The notes under the pieces were generated by a model, which saw nothing but the letters and a program-made list of their open reading frames with translations, did not search any database and had not been told where the DNA came from. A program made the translations under genes and the position numbers. This document shows positions 1 to 29,380 of a DNA stretch of 64,000 nucleotides, in pieces; within the stretch, counting starts at the first letter, position 1; every line of letters begins with the position of its first letter. Origin of the DNA: Brachyhypopomus gauderio (lineage: Eukaryota > Chordata > Actinopteri > Gymnotiformes > Hypopomidae); contig NC_135213.1 in NCBI RefSeq assembly GCF_052324685.1, positions 38,494,777 through 38,558,776 on the forward strand, written 5' to 3'.

Positions 1-697
1 ATTTTCTCTGCTCATCTCACATTGCTTTTTGCCATAGTCAAATTCTCCTACGTGTCTCTCAATCCGCAACAGGAGCAAAATGAGGGACTTAACCTGGGGC
101 TGTGCAAAAAATCAATGGCACAAGTCATGGGTATTTAATTACTGTGCACAGAGGTTAGAGATCTGTGGGTGTTGCGCACAGAACACGAGCCTCAGTCTCG
201 CTCTGAATCAGCATGGATGACATATGGGCCGGCGTTCAGCCTCCGACCGAGAACGAGCGTTTACTCTGCATCTGCTTTTGGCGTTTGTAGAGATTTGGGC
301 TACTGAGTCTAGCTGTCCGTCCTCAGTTGTGCGCGTGAGACAGGAACCTTGCGTTTCTGTCCTGTCTCAGTGCATTTAGAAAAACCTCAATGACGTTGTA
401 ATGTCATGTGCAGTCAAGCCAGCCGCAAGATTCGCTCATTTTAAACGCTGCGATGTTCCTTCCGTTCTGAACACTCATCTGGGGACACGAGACCTCAGAA
501 GGAGACAGTTTTACTGGCTGCACTGCGTTGTACACTTGCAAACAATATAAAATTGCAATTAGGTTTGACTGTGTGTGTTTGCTTTGAACGTCTATCTGTG
601 GTTTTCTTCTTGGACCTAATAGTAATAAATATAATAATAACATTATATATAGTAAAGTATAGTAGTGTGCATGTGTGTGTGTGTGTGTGTGTGTGTG

Positions 698-789
<92 letters not shown>

Positions 790-1890
790 ATAATATTATT
801 ATATATATATGAAAAAACAAAAAACTCTGGAATTTGCTTCTCATTTTCTGGCTTGATTCACTTGTAAAACCTAAAGAGGAAACATTAAGTGTTGTAACAG
901 ATCCTGAAACTGAGTGACGCTTGTTAGCACTTACAGTTATCTGTAGAGGTGCTGTTGCAGTCACCGTCTTACAAAAGGCTCCATCATCCCATTGAATGTA
1001 GAAATAAAAGCCTTAAGGACAGTGTGTAAGTGTGCAAAGCTATAGAGCGGTACAGCAAAATGCTTAAAGGCAAAACCATTATAATTAGCTTTGAGTTTTC
1101 AAATTTCATCAGTAGCACGGGACAGACGATGGCGTAGCACACACACACATCTCTCTGTATTTGCTCTGCTAGGGATAATGTGCAGATTAAATGCAGTAGA
1201 CAGACTGCAAACCTGTAGCTGTGTGCACAGATTTCCACTGTCCCATATTTTCCACATTTTGTTTTATAAAGCCCGAAACAGCTCGTCAAGGTGATTAGAG
1301 CCACATGTAGTGGATTTGAAGGATGGGACTGATCTTAGCACATGGAATGGTCCTGCATCTTGGGACCATACGTCTGCTTCTTCAAGACCCAGAGTGGTGG
1401 GGAGCTACACCTCTTGTGCTGCAGTGGGTGTAGCTTCATGGGGGTTTCTTGCAGACTTTTGAAGAGATGTGAGTGTTGGTACTTGCACCGTTAGTCATCA
1501 TTTCCCCTTCAAGTTCATCTCACTATTAAACTGAAGTGTCTTTAAAAATACATCATCACTAAGAAGATAGCAACACAAGGCTGTATGTTCATAGGGTCCT
1601 ATACCAGGGAACCCAAGACATCTTTATCTGCGTTGCCTTTCGTTAGGTGTAGGTCAAATGCGATCAATATCTGTAAGTGCAATGTTTAAAGAAATAATAA
1701 TCTAAGGATTGGCTGGAGTTGTCTGCTCGCTGCGATCTTGGTTGATATTTTTGCAAGCCCCACGGTTAGAGTTTCCCAGTTTGAAGCAGAAAAGTGGCGA
1801 TTTGTTGGAATGCTTTAATGCACACCATTTATACCTGTTTATAATATTCTTCTGTGTCTGCATATTTTCTCTGTGCACATTATTCATCAG
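1..1890 (+). other. grin1 intron upstream of N1 cassette (partial)
   Basis: No exon of the preceding GluN1 coding sequence was found here, so the window opens inside the intron before the N1 cassette. It holds a TG/TA microsatellite at about 671-792. I see no other gene. Confidence 0.7.
671..792. repeat. (TG)n-(TA)n compound microsatellite
   Basis: A TG run of about 28 bp passes into TA repeats of about 85 bp, then AT-rich sequence. ORFs crossing it are simple-repeat artefacts. Confidence 0.95.
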
Positions 1891-16280
<14,390 letters not shown>

Positions 16281-16313
16281 AGGAAAACATGGCGCCAGAC
16301 AGAGGGGCGTAGT

Positions 16314-16315
<2 letters not shown>

Positions 16316-16352
<37 letters not shown>
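16316..16352. repeat. (GA)n microsatellite in grin1 3'UTR
   Basis: GA run of about 36 bp just after the GluN1 stop codon. Confidence 0.93.
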
Positions 16353-16355
<3 letters not shown>

Positions 16356-16516
16356 TTTGAAAAGCATGGCGTGGTTGGGATGGGGAGAGAGACATTTGTG
16401 ATCTGCTGATCCCCGTCTCCTGCTGCCACATGACCGTGTGACCAAGACGACATGCTGACCGAACGGAAACCCCTGGTGAACACGCATGTACACTGACACA
16501 TTCACATAAACGCACG

Positions 16517-16518
16517 CA

Positions 16519-16577
<59 letters not shown>
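16517..16577. repeat. (CA)n microsatellite in grin1 3'UTR
   Basis: CA run of about 60 bp, preceded by acgcacgcacgcg. Confidence 0.95.
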
Positions 16578-16579
<2 letters not shown>

Positions 16580-17167
16580 ATGCCTAAACATGCCAAGCAT
16601 CTCATATGGAAAAAATACCTACAACTACAAAGTCCCAGCATTAGCAGAGCTCTCATCCAGTGATTCACCCCCAATACAAACACCCAGACCTTCTGGCCCA
16701 TGCTGCTGTGTTTCCTGAATACACTCAGACATGTGGCAGCACATTACTAACACACGTTTAATCCGTGTCATCACACTATGTTATTGTGAAGAGGCTTGGT
16801 TAGCTTTGTTTATCTGTATGGAGGTTTACTCTTCTACACACTCATCATTCTCTGTGTGTGTTTCCACCACCACCAATCCACGTGTTCTTAGTATACATGT
16901 AACCGATTTGAGCACTGGCTTTTACTAATACTACAATGTGTGCCGTTTATGTGGCCAGTTTGTTATTCCAAATCTAGACTATACCTTTGTTATTTGTGTT
17001 ATTAGATTAGGCAATAGCTAAGTTGTGCGTGCGAGACACGCCAGGCAGTCGTGTATATAGCACTGAAGGTGCAAAATGGTTCGGCATTTCTGGCTCCTTG
17101 TTGCACTGTGGTGACATACAGCTCTCTCTCTCTCTACTGCCTTTTCCAAAACACACCTTCTCAACCT

Positions 17168-17388
17168 TGTCCGGATCACTTTAGACAACGATACTGTGCA
17201 CTCCCATTCCTGATCTTCATGTACACTTCAGTTTTTCTTAAGATGCAAGAGCCGATCTCTGCGTGTGACGAAGTCTTTTCAGAAACCACATATGCGAAAT
17301 GTAGCAGAACTCTTTAGCATTGTGATTGGGACAGGAACCCGTAACACACTAAAGAAAGCGACAATGACAATGACAGCTGTTATTCCAG
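17168..17388 (+). repeat. Interspersed repeat copy 1 (inverted partner at 27133-27385)
   Basis: This stretch of the grin1 3'UTR matches the reverse complement of 27133-27385 almost base for base through gatgcaagagccgatctc, caaccacat-like and acaatgacaatgacagctg segments. Similarity ends at ccagg on one side and near gatcactttagacaa on the other. The second copy has an insertion of about 30 bp. Family unknown; probably a non-autonomous mobile element. Confidence 0.8.
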
Positions 17389-17568
17389 GCTGCTTTGAGC
17401 AATGTTCAAATCCCATTTTGACCTCTGCTTGAAACACCCTGTAATGATTTCTGAATCGTTGTACAAAGTTGGTGGTATGGAGCATACATGTCTCCTCTTG
17501 CTATACCAGCTTTCATTGATATTATCTGTATTATGATATGTAATCACTGTTGTATTATCTTTGTAACT

Positions 17569-17569
<1 letters not shown>

Positions 17570-17637
<68 letters not shown>
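17570..17637. repeat. (TA)n microsatellite in grin1 3'UTR
   Basis: TA run of about 66 bp. It is flanked on each side by matching sequence that pairs when folded (gttgtattatctttgtaac left, gttacaaagataatg right), so the transcript could form a long AU hairpin. Confidence 0.93.
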
Positions 17638-17638
<1 letters not shown>

Positions 17639-18579
17639 GGGTTACAAAGATAATGAACATGTATGTATGTGTGTATGTATATACACCTCTGCATATACAT
17701 ATTTTGTTTAGTCATGAGCTGGCTAAAGTTAACCTGTACAGAGATCACATGTATTGTCAAAACAGTCTTTTTCTGTGGCTTGTAATAGTGCACTGATCAC
17801 TGGTAGTGACGATGATTAGAACACTTTATAGCACTTTTGTCTTAAACAATCAGTCTGGGGGCTTTGCTAAGTGATGAACCTATGAACTATGAAACCTGTT
17901 ACGTATGTTATAAAACTATTTTGTAAGCTGGAAATATTAAATGAGACAGTTATTTTTGGTGTAATAGAGATAGTATTAAGTGGATCTTTGTACATTGTCA
18001 GTAGTGTTGGCTCTTGGGTTGCCAAGTTTTCATTATGAACATCAAGTCAGCTTCATAGCAGAGCGTAATGAAGTTACGACCTACAGAAAGAACAGTATTT
18101 AACTGTGGCTCAGTGAAGATATATTTTGACCTAAATTGATGGTTTCTTGATATAAAAATGATATCACAAAATGATCAGAGGTGGATTTCGATTCTGAGCA
18201 TGGCATAAATACATGGGAATTCTGGGAAATAGTTCAGCAGGTGCTGCTGGGAACTGTAGTGTTTGTAGTACAGGTACACTGATGACAGACAGATGTTAAT
18301 ATAACATGGGACAGGCCTAGTACAACATGCAGCTATGTAGCCTGTCCAATACACTGTTACACACAAGCATTGTGATTTTCTGTATCTTTAGGGCTTTGAA
18401 GGTATTTTAATATAGTTAAACTGAGCTGTCATTATGTTTTGTACCACCAAACGTGCTTTTTGAAGGTCATTCCTACTGATAAAAACTATTACAATTATCA
18501 AAAAGTTGATTAAGATATATGTTGAAAATGTATAAACTGATACTGTTACGTGTCAATAAAATATATCGGATGAAAACTG

Positions 18580-20596
18580 ACAACTGAATGTTGAATGTGA
18601 ATTCTGTGTTGATATTGTAGCTTATATTGTAGAGTACTGTGTCTCTGCTTCCTGTAGTGTGCTGGGCACCTAGTCATGGGATCGTTGGTGAAGGAACTGA
18701 TATTCAAGCTGATATTTATTTTTATTTATTATTTATATTTTTATATAAATATAAATTTTTATTACTTTGTCAGGCAGATGGCAACAAAGTAAAATGCAAA
18801 AGTCAGCTGGGACTAATGTGTGGGTGGGCCTGCCTGATCTTTAGCACTGAAAGCTCATTGTTTAGAAGTGTCTGACCAAACTGCTCATGCTAATGTATCT
18901 GCAGTGTGTGGGTACTTTATTTCAGTACACTGACCTGTTTGTGTACTCGAATATAAATATTCTGCTTTATCCAGTTAAGAAATGTATGTACTCATGTTGG
19001 AGAGTTTTAATCAGTTATGCAAGTGCACAAACACTTGGAGTAGACCCACATCTTTCAAACTGTTATCAAGGCGATAAATCAGAACGAGAAATCACCATTT
19101 CTTTTGCCCTGCTGTCATGATCTGTACCTTTTTGATCTGAAAAAAGCACAGAATACCCTGTTGTATTTTCTCCTTTGCTGTCATGCATTCACAAAGACAT
19201 TCAGTTCCCAGAACACCAGTCCTACACTTAGAACTCTTTGCATGTTCAACCCAATGCTTAGAGATACTGCAAAAGAGAAACCATGGTTCGGTGGCATTAA
19301 TACATATCAGTGGTGGACTCCACAATCCAGTCATTTGGGACCAAAATAAACTTATTTTCGTAAAGACTTATTTTAGAAATGGTAAACAGATGGACCAGTG
19401 TGACTCTCCGTCAAAGTCTGTGTAACCAGCCTGGGACACAGAGAGGTTCAGTACACGTAGAGGCTGATGTAGTGTGGGGCTCTGGCTGTGTTGACCTTTG
19501 ACACAGCCCATGAATCCCAGACGTCAGGTCAGAGAGTGAGGGTGATGGATGAGGATTCTTTATTCAGTAGACCAGTGGAAGAAACCTGCCCCATCACCGA
19601 TGTGATCAACCCAAATGTATAATGCCCATGAGCAGGGGGTACAGTGAGGGGGCTTTTTCTTCTGTCCTCTCAGCCTTAATGACCTGCAAATGGCCAACAT
19701 GGCCGCGTCCTCCGTGTGTGTTATAGCGGAGTGGCACTCACTGATAACGTTGTCACAGTGACACTCAAGTGGCATGTCCAGTCTCTCAGGCAACGCCTAC
19801 ACTGACAGTCTCATGGTCAGAAGTAGAAGCACTGTGGACCGCGCACACCGCTATAGCCACCACAGAAGACACTGAAATCGAGTCCTCTTAAAGTTTTGTC
19901 ATTTTTTGCGATTTTTTTGGACTTGCGATTATACCAGGATACTGACTGGCATGTCAACGGAGTAAAACATCGCACTCTTGTTGGCCAAGCAAAGGAGGAT
20001 ACAGCCTGAAAAACTAATTATAAAAAAAACTTAAAGAGTGCTTCCACTTCAAAACAGAGAGGTGTCTGGGCTTCGGACTTGTTCCAAGATGGTGGACAAA
20101 GTGGAAATCAAATCATGTAGGTGCAAGGAGTGGTGTTAATGAACACTAATGTAGTTAGTAAAGCAAAATGATATCTCAGGGATGTCTTCGTCTTGGCGCG
20201 TAATCCAGAACTAAGGGCTCATAAATTAAGATTTTTAACTTGGTTAGAATTTACAAACCCTTATCTTGCTGCCAATTTATCTACTCTATTAGTTGCTAAG
20301 AATTTCCATTATCTACTGAAAAAGTAATCAGCAAAATTATTTTTTTGTCAGTTACTTTTTGCAGTAACTGACAAGGTAAAAAGGTCAAAAGCTACAATAT
20401 AACAGAAAACCTGAAGTTCACAGAGAATTACACTGAACTGAACTATGGCATTTAGGCCATAATTAAGACAGCAAGTGTTGAATGGCAAGTGTTCATTATT
20501 TTTCTTATGGCATGTGATCATATATTTGGGTTTAATAGGCACTGCACACATTATTACAATCTATATTACAATAATCTACCTATTGTGTCACCACAG
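18580..20596. other. Intergenic region between grin1 and a putative small gene
   Basis: AT-rich DNA with no recognisable exon of a known family. An AATAAA on the minus strand (near 19558) and a YY1-like aagatggtgg (20086) were seen but no gene could be built around them. Confidence 0.5.
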
Positions 20597-20637
20597 GCAA
20601 GCAGGTTCTATCAGACACGACGTGCTGTACATGTGAG

Positions 20638-20862
20638 ATGGAGAGCTCAGATGATCGTGAAGATACCTCTGGATGTCCTCATCCTCCCACAGTCATGCTG
20701 AAAAGATGGCTGTTGACGGTCAAAGACTTCAGCAGTCTGGTCTGGCCGGGTAAACAGCGCCTTCTGCTGGTGGTCCTGGTGCTTGTGGTTCTGGGCTGCA
20801 TGGTTCTGCTCCTGCTGTGGAACTACGAGTGCTTCGTGGTGACGGGAGTGTGCCAGGAGTGA
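20638..20862 (+). CDS. Putative small single-pass membrane protein (74 aa), unrecognised
   Basis: An ORF of 74 codons from ATG to TGA. It lies in an exon that appears to begin at a good acceptor (tgtcaccacag/gcaagc, 20596/20597), so a non-coding or short coding exon would lie upstream. The protein has a polar acidic start (MESSDDRED), two prolines and a cysteine, a basic stretch (KRW, PGKQR), one hydrophobic helix of about 20 residues (LLLVVLVLVVLGCMVLLLLW, residues 42-61) and a short tail with two cysteines (ECFVVTGVCQE). This is the pattern of a type II or tail-anchored small membrane protein. I do not recognise the family. No clear poly(A) signal of its own is seen; the adjacent LINE tail supplies AATAAA at about 21182. 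It could be a chance ORF, but the helix, basic flank and acceptor make a real micro-gene plausible. Confidence 0.45.
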   Translation: MESSDDREDTSGCPHPPTVMLKRWLLTVKDFSSLVWPGKQRLLLVVLVLVVLGCMVLLLLWNYECFVVTGVCQE

Positions 20863-21012
20863 GGGGGCAGACGTGGGCCGGTCCGGTCGGCTGTAGGCGA
20901 GGAGAAGTCTGCTCTCCACGGGCCCGAGCTTGAGAGTAATATATAAGGAGTGCATTTAAACAATATCAGCAGGGGAGGGAGGGAGGGAGAGAGAGAGAGA
21001 GAGAATGTAAGT

Positions 21013-21190
21013 ACATGTCACAGCCTGAGAGACAGTGGGAAACGACCCCCCGTTCAGCTTCAGAATGTAAATAATTGAAATAACTTTCCCTAAATGTTAT
21101 CATACATTATTATTTGTTCTTTGTCAATGTTATTGGCATTGTTGTAATGCTTTGGCAACACTGTACCCTATACAGTCATGCTAATAAAGC
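21013..21190 (+). mobile_element. LINE 3' end fragment, copy 1
   Basis: Matches 21691-21890 closely: cagcctgagagacagtggga, the cttcagaatgtaaataattg block and the terminus cctatacagtcatgctaata. It lacks the coding part present in copy 2, so it is a heavily 5'-truncated insertion or a local duplication of the tail. Confidence 0.8.
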
Positions 21191-21224
21191 CCCTCTAACA
21201 GATAGTAACCCCGTTCCAGCACTG

Positions 21225-23215
<1,991 letters not shown>

Positions 23216-24973
23216 ATGGGTAACCAACTGCGCTTTCGAGTTATTGTCCCAGTTGGTCTTTTATTATTGGCAATTTTCTGCATTCTCCTGCTCACCATTA
23301 ACACCGAAGATTTGGAGGGACCTGCGCAAAACATGGTAAACCCACTTCAGTTACATTCCAGTAGTTTGCTGTGGTCGGTGCCAGTCACACTAGAAGGCTT
23401 TGAATGGCCAGTTTTAGATGTAAACGAGCCCCGTAGACCACCTGCGTTTACCTGCTCCGAGACGCCGTGTAACGTGGTGCCCAAACGTCAAACGTCCACA
23501 GCGCCTCGCAGCTTTTCCTGCTTTGTGTGCGAAACAATTTAAATGCACATAATTGATTTAAATGCGCCTTATTAAGAACAGCTTACATAAAACAATAAAT
23601 AATTTAATCACGATTACACGTGTTGTGCACGGGATAAATGCAACACAAATGCACTTTGTGCAAATTTACATCGTGATTTATTGGTATAAGCCTATAGAAA
23701 TTAAATAAGCTAATTCGGATTGTCAATTAACTGGTCCTTTAATTATTTAATTAAAACTGGATCCCTCGCAATGTGTGTGTGCGGTGGTGGTTTCTAATCG
23801 GAAAATATTTCTTATTATAGCCTATATGTTATGAAACAATATTCATGCTCCCTGGCGTATTCACTTACCAGGAAACGTTTTGTAACAGGATGATTAAAAG
23901 ATTCATTCACCGTGCTGTATTATTATGATGATATCTTATTGAAAACCTCTAGACCATGACGGCAACTATTGCCTCGGGGCAGAATATACCGCCTGTGGCC
24001 GTGTGTGTGTTGAACTGTTCGGACCGTGTGCACCTCCTTGGTCGTTGTCCTCACATAGAATAAAATCAGAACTAGCACAAAAGTTCATGTGAGCCCACCG
24101 AGGTCCTTTCATTTAACAAAGGCGATTTGAATGGAGACACTGCAGGAAAAGGAGACAGATCACATGTCTGGCCGTAGGTCTACAACACTTCACCCGTCTG
24201 CAGTGCCGCTTTCCATTTGTTTCAGCTTGACAACACATGTCAACTTGTAGCCCTGAAATGACTGATCTCTGAACAGGATTACGCTGTACTGGTACAGCTG
24301 GTGCAGATTGGACAGATAAGGGAATAAAACAATGCCAGCAGAGGCAATGCACATTACTGTTAATGACAAAGTGGAGATGGTTTCAGTTTATTTATAATCA
24401 TATCTCCCTGCTTACTGTAAAACTACAAAATAAAATTCTAAAACATAAAATGGCCAACCTTACAGCAATCCTTGTCAAATATTTAAAAAAAGATCCACAT
24501 TCAGTATTTGAATAGGTATTGAAGCATTTTAAATGCCTCTTGTTCTTGTTTTTAGTACCTTCCGTTTACACGGAACCGCTGCAGTCCACACACCTGAGGA
24601 AGCACCTCACTGATAATGGACCTTAAGACCAGGAGGAATCCTTAAGCAAACTAAGCCGAAGGGTGTGGGGTGGGAACCACGAACGCCACAGCTGCCGTGC
24701 TAGCATGTATCTTCTTGCCCGTGTTCCCCCACCGTGGTGCTGTTGTAGTCCTGATGAACGTGTTTCCAGCCCTGCCCTCGTGTTTTCCCCGTTGCAGTTG
24801 CTAGCAGACATGTAAACGGAGCTCCGTTAGCGTGTTGTGTCGCTCCTCACAAAGCCACATGTCACATTTTGGTTCAATGTGCCACATAGTTTTTTGCTTT
24901 CTTGTAACTATACACGTTGCAAACTCTTTTCCACCATCTCAACACGTGAGACATTTGCGCTCCAGACGGCTGA

Positions 24974-25013
<40 letters not shown>

Positions 25014-26388
25014 TGGCCACTTTATTAGGTACACCTGTCCAATTGCTCATTAATGTAAATGTCAAATCAGCCAGTCACACGGCAACACCTCAATGCATTT
25101 AGGCATGTAGACATGGCCAAGACGATCTGCTGCAGCTCAAACCGAGCATCAGAATGGGGAAGAAAGGTGATTTAAGTGACTTTGAACGTGTCATGGTTGT
25201 TGGTGTCAGACGGGCTGGTCTGAGTATTTCAGTAACTGCTGATCTACTGGAACTTCACGCACAACCATCTCTAGGATTTACAGAGAATGGTCAGAAAAAG
25301 AGAAAATATCCAGTGAGCGGCATTTCTGTGGGCGCAAATGCCTTGTTGATGTCGGAGGTCACAAAATGAACTGATCTCTGAACGAACAAATCGTTGAGGC
25401 GGATGGGCTACAGCAGCAGAAGACCACACGGGTGACACTCAATTTGCACAGGCTCACCAAAATTGGACATTAGAGGATTGGTAAAAACATTTGATCTGGT
25501 CTGATGAGTCTCGATTTCTGCTGTGACATTCAGATGGTTGGGTCAAAATTTGGTGTCAACAACATGAAAACATGGATCCATCCTGCCTTGTATCAACGGT
25601 TCAGGCTGGTGGTGGTGGTGCAATGGTGTGGGGGATATTTTCCTGGCACACTTTGGGCCCATTAGTACCAATTGAGCACTGTGTCAAAGCCACAGCCTAA
25701 CTGAGTATTGTTGCTGACCATGTCCATCCCTTTATGACCACAGTGTACCCATCTTCTGATGGCTACTTCCAGCAGGATAACGCACCATGTCATAAAGTGG
25801 GAATCATCTCGGACTGGTTTCTTAAACACAACAATGAGTTCACTGTACTCGAGTGGCCTCCACAGTCACCAGATCTCAGTCCAATAGAGCACCTTTGGGA
25901 TGTGGTGGAACGGGAGATTCACATCATGGATGTGCAGCTGACAAATCTGCAGCAACTGTGTGATGTTGTCATGTCAATATGGACCAGACTCTCTGAGGAA
26001 TGTTTCCAGTACCTTGTTGAATCTATGCCACGAAGGATTAAGGCAGTTCTGAAGGCAAAAGTGGGTCCAACCTGGTTCTAGCAAGGTGTAGCTGGTACTA
26101 GCAAAGTGGCTGGTGAGCGTATTTGAGAGAGATGTATAAAAACTGTAATGAAGTACACAGGGCTTCAAGAGTAATATGAAAAGATTGCCCCTTGTTACAC
26201 TTATAGTTGATGTTATATGTATTTGGCATTAGATCTTCATGGAACCTTCATGTGGCTCTTCTGTTTGTAGTATGGCATCGTCCTGGATGCAGGATCTTCA
26301 CACACAGCCATGTACATCTACAAGTGGCCAGCAGACAAGCAGAACGGAACCGGCATCGTGAGTCAGGACAGCGAGTGCCACGTAAATA

Positions 26389-26435
<47 letters not shown>

Positions 26436-29347
26436 CAAGTGTGTTTGCGTGTGCGTGCGAGTGCCTGAGTGTGTTTGTGTGTGTGCGCAAGTGTGTTTGT
26501 GTGTGCGTGCGAGTGCCTGAGTGTGTGCAAGTGCGAGAATGTGTGCATTTGCATGCGTGTGTGCGTGCCTTTGTGTATGCGTGCAAGCGTGTGCGTTTGT
26601 GTGTGTGTGCAGATGGTCATTTGAAAGTGCTTTTTCCATTTTGATGGTTTCAATTCATGTTCTTATGTGATCGTGTCTCATTCTTCTCAAAAGGTCGAGT
26701 TCACACATTGCACAATAATTCGATACTTTCACATCCTATACACATTAGACATTACACAATAGACATATCCATAACTTATTTTTTCTTCTCATGGTGTCCT
26801 AAAACACACACACAACTGCTTCATTTGCAGAAGTGCTGTGAAAGTGCTATTCATTGAGGGAACTTTGTGCTTCATGGTGGCATCTATGGCGATTCCCCTG
26901 AACACGTTCTCATTCTTCGTGACTCACATTTTGGAGATATGCCGACCACAACGCTGCGTCCCTGTCATGACCCTGCATGGGTCTTGCTGACGAGGGGTTT
27001 TGCAAGGATGCACCTGGCATTTGAACTGTTTCTTCTCTCTTTCTTGGAAACTGCAAAACTGCTTTTAAGACAAGAGTTGTAACTACACATGTTCATTGTG
27101 TCTGATCAAGTAGTTGCACCACTTATTAAACCTGGAATGACAGCTGTCATTGTCATTGTCGCTTTCTTTAGTGTGTTACGGGTTCCTGTCCCAATCACAA
27201 TGCTAAAGAATTCTGCTACATTTCGCATATGTGGTTTCTGAAAAGACTTCGTCACACGCAGAGATCGGCTCTTGCATCTTAAGAAAAACTGAGGTTAAAA
27301 AACAAAACGAATAGAAATGTACATGAAAATGCGGAAGGTAAATAAATCTAAAGTGTCTAAATTGTCTAAAGTGATCTGGACATGTTTTTGTTTGTTTGTT
27401 TTGTAGAAGGGATATCCAGCTATGCTGGCCAAAGAGGTGGAGCGGCCGGCAGCCTGGAGGAGTGTATGAACGAAGCTGTGAAGAGCATTCCTAAGAACAG
27501 ACATAGGTCCACGCCGGTGTACCTCGGAGCTACAGCTGGGATGAGACTGCTGACGTGAGCTGCTCGGTTCTCGCTTTGCCAAAGGGCCTGAAACAGTGCT
27601 GACCAGTTAATCAGAATTACATCATGTGTTTGAATTAAAACGGAGGGAAATCCCTGTCATGATTTTGCATCTGAAGTCACTCTTACCTTATGATGACCGT
27701 CTTGAGATGATTGGAGAAGCTAGGACACGGATCCTGTGGAGTAATGTTGTGTTCTGAACCTCACTTGAACTGTTGCATTCTGTACCTGAACTGAAACGTT
27801 TGGTTTTAAGGAGTGGCCTGTTGTGTTCAAGCTGTGCATGACTGTGCTTCAGACGGCAGACTGTCTGTATGAACATGCGTTGTTTTCTGCAGTCTGAAAA
27901 ACGCGACGGAGTCGGATGAGATTTTGAGAGAGGTGGAGGAGAAACTGAGAACGTATCCGTTTGACTTTAAAGGGGCCTCCATCTTGACTGGGCAAATGGA
28001 AGGAGCCTATGGCTGGATCACTGTGAACTATCTATCGGAAAATTTTATCAAGGTAAATGCATCAAACCTGTTTTAAAAGGTTTTGAAGGCTTCCTGACTG
28101 GACTTTTTATATACAGTATAAATTGCTCAGAAATTGGTGCAGATTACTAACCTGATCTCCTCTCTTCCGTCTCTGTGTGGTCCTGCCCCCACGTCTCCTC
28201 CATCCAGTATGGGTTTGTGGGCCATTGGCTGTCCCCTAACAAGCCGACGGTCGGTGCGCTGGACTTTGGCGGAGCCTCCACCCAAATTACATTTCAGACG
28301 GCCGACGTGGAGAACATCGACAACAAGGTGTCTCTGCAGCTTTACGGGCGAAGCTATCAGATCTACACCCACAGCTTCCTGTGCTATGGCAAGGACCAGA
28401 TGCTTCGCAAACTACTGGCGCAGGTGGTGAAGGTAAAGGACTGGAGAACTTTCCTCAGAATGACTCCAATTGTGTATTTCATTGATAGTTGGTTATCTTA
28501 AGTGTCCTGGACATGCTAATGAGAGGGTTTGATAATCGAAGCTCATTCCGTGTTGTCTCTTTTTTTTTTTTTTTTCCTTGTAGATTATTCTTGAAGATTA
28601 TTATCCATTTGTATTTAAGCAGTCACCGACATGCTGTTGTCTCTGTGTCTCTCCCTTTCAGTTTATCTCACTGTCTGTATTTTCACTCAGAATCAGGACT
28701 CAGATGGTGTTTTTATCCACCCGTGCTATCCAAAAGATTACAACGTCTCCAAGACACTAGACAAGCTGTTTGACTCGCCCTGTACCAGCACCGGCAAGCC
28801 CGTCCCATTCAACAGCAGCAGGAGGGTCCACATACAGGGCTCAGGGAACCACCAGCAGTGTCTGGGCAACATATCGCAGATCTTCTCCTTTGAGTCGTGC
28901 TCATATCCCAAATGCTCCTTCAACAACGTCTACCAGCCCAAAGTCACCGGCAGCTTCATGGTAGGAACTGATTCGGAAGCGTTATAAGGAAAAACTGCTG
29001 ACAAGGACAAGAAAGAAAAAACGTTGGTTTGTTGAACCTCGGGGAGCACTGACGCTCCTGCTCATGTTTTTATGTCTGACATTCAAATCACTATTTACTC
29101 TGCCTAACGCCTTGGGAAACAAACGGTGGCAACGCTGAGCATTGCTGGCAAGTGGAACAGGGTTGGCTCAAGGCCTTTGTGCTATAGTCCTGTCATCATG
29201 GTTCTTATGTGATCATGTCATCTTTCTTTCTCTCCTTTTTCAACACCTTTTCATTCCTTTGAGGTCTGTCTCTTTGTATTTTTATACTCTTCTTGAGGTT
29301 CCTATATCCACGTCTGCCTGTTTAACACTCACTCACTCACCCACACA

Positions 29348-29380
<33 letters not shown>

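Larger units (their letters stand above)
16281..18575 (+). other. grin1: grin1 3' untranslated region (probable)
   Basis: No coding exon follows the GluN1 stop. The first well-placed AATAAA (18555-18560, in tgtcaataaaatatatc) would give a 3'UTR of about 2.3 kb. The region contains a GA run, a CA run, a TA run and one copy of an interspersed repeat whose inverted partner lies in the entpd2-like gene. The exact end is inferred from the signal only. Confidence 0.55.

Noticed and set aside
404-964. Long minus-strand ORF of 186 codons
   Set aside because: It runs through a TA/TG microsatellite (IYIYIY, HTHTHT) and has no other protein-like content.
19560-19793. Minus-strand ORF of 77 codons with a nearby reverse AATAAA
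   Set aside because: No hydrophobic, motif or splice support, and composition is not protein-like enough to call.
20086-20133. aagatggtggacaaag with following donor as a first exon for the 74-aa ORF
   Set aside because: Splicing to the acceptor at 20596 puts the ATG frame out of phase with the small membrane protein and hits a stop, so no coding link could be made.
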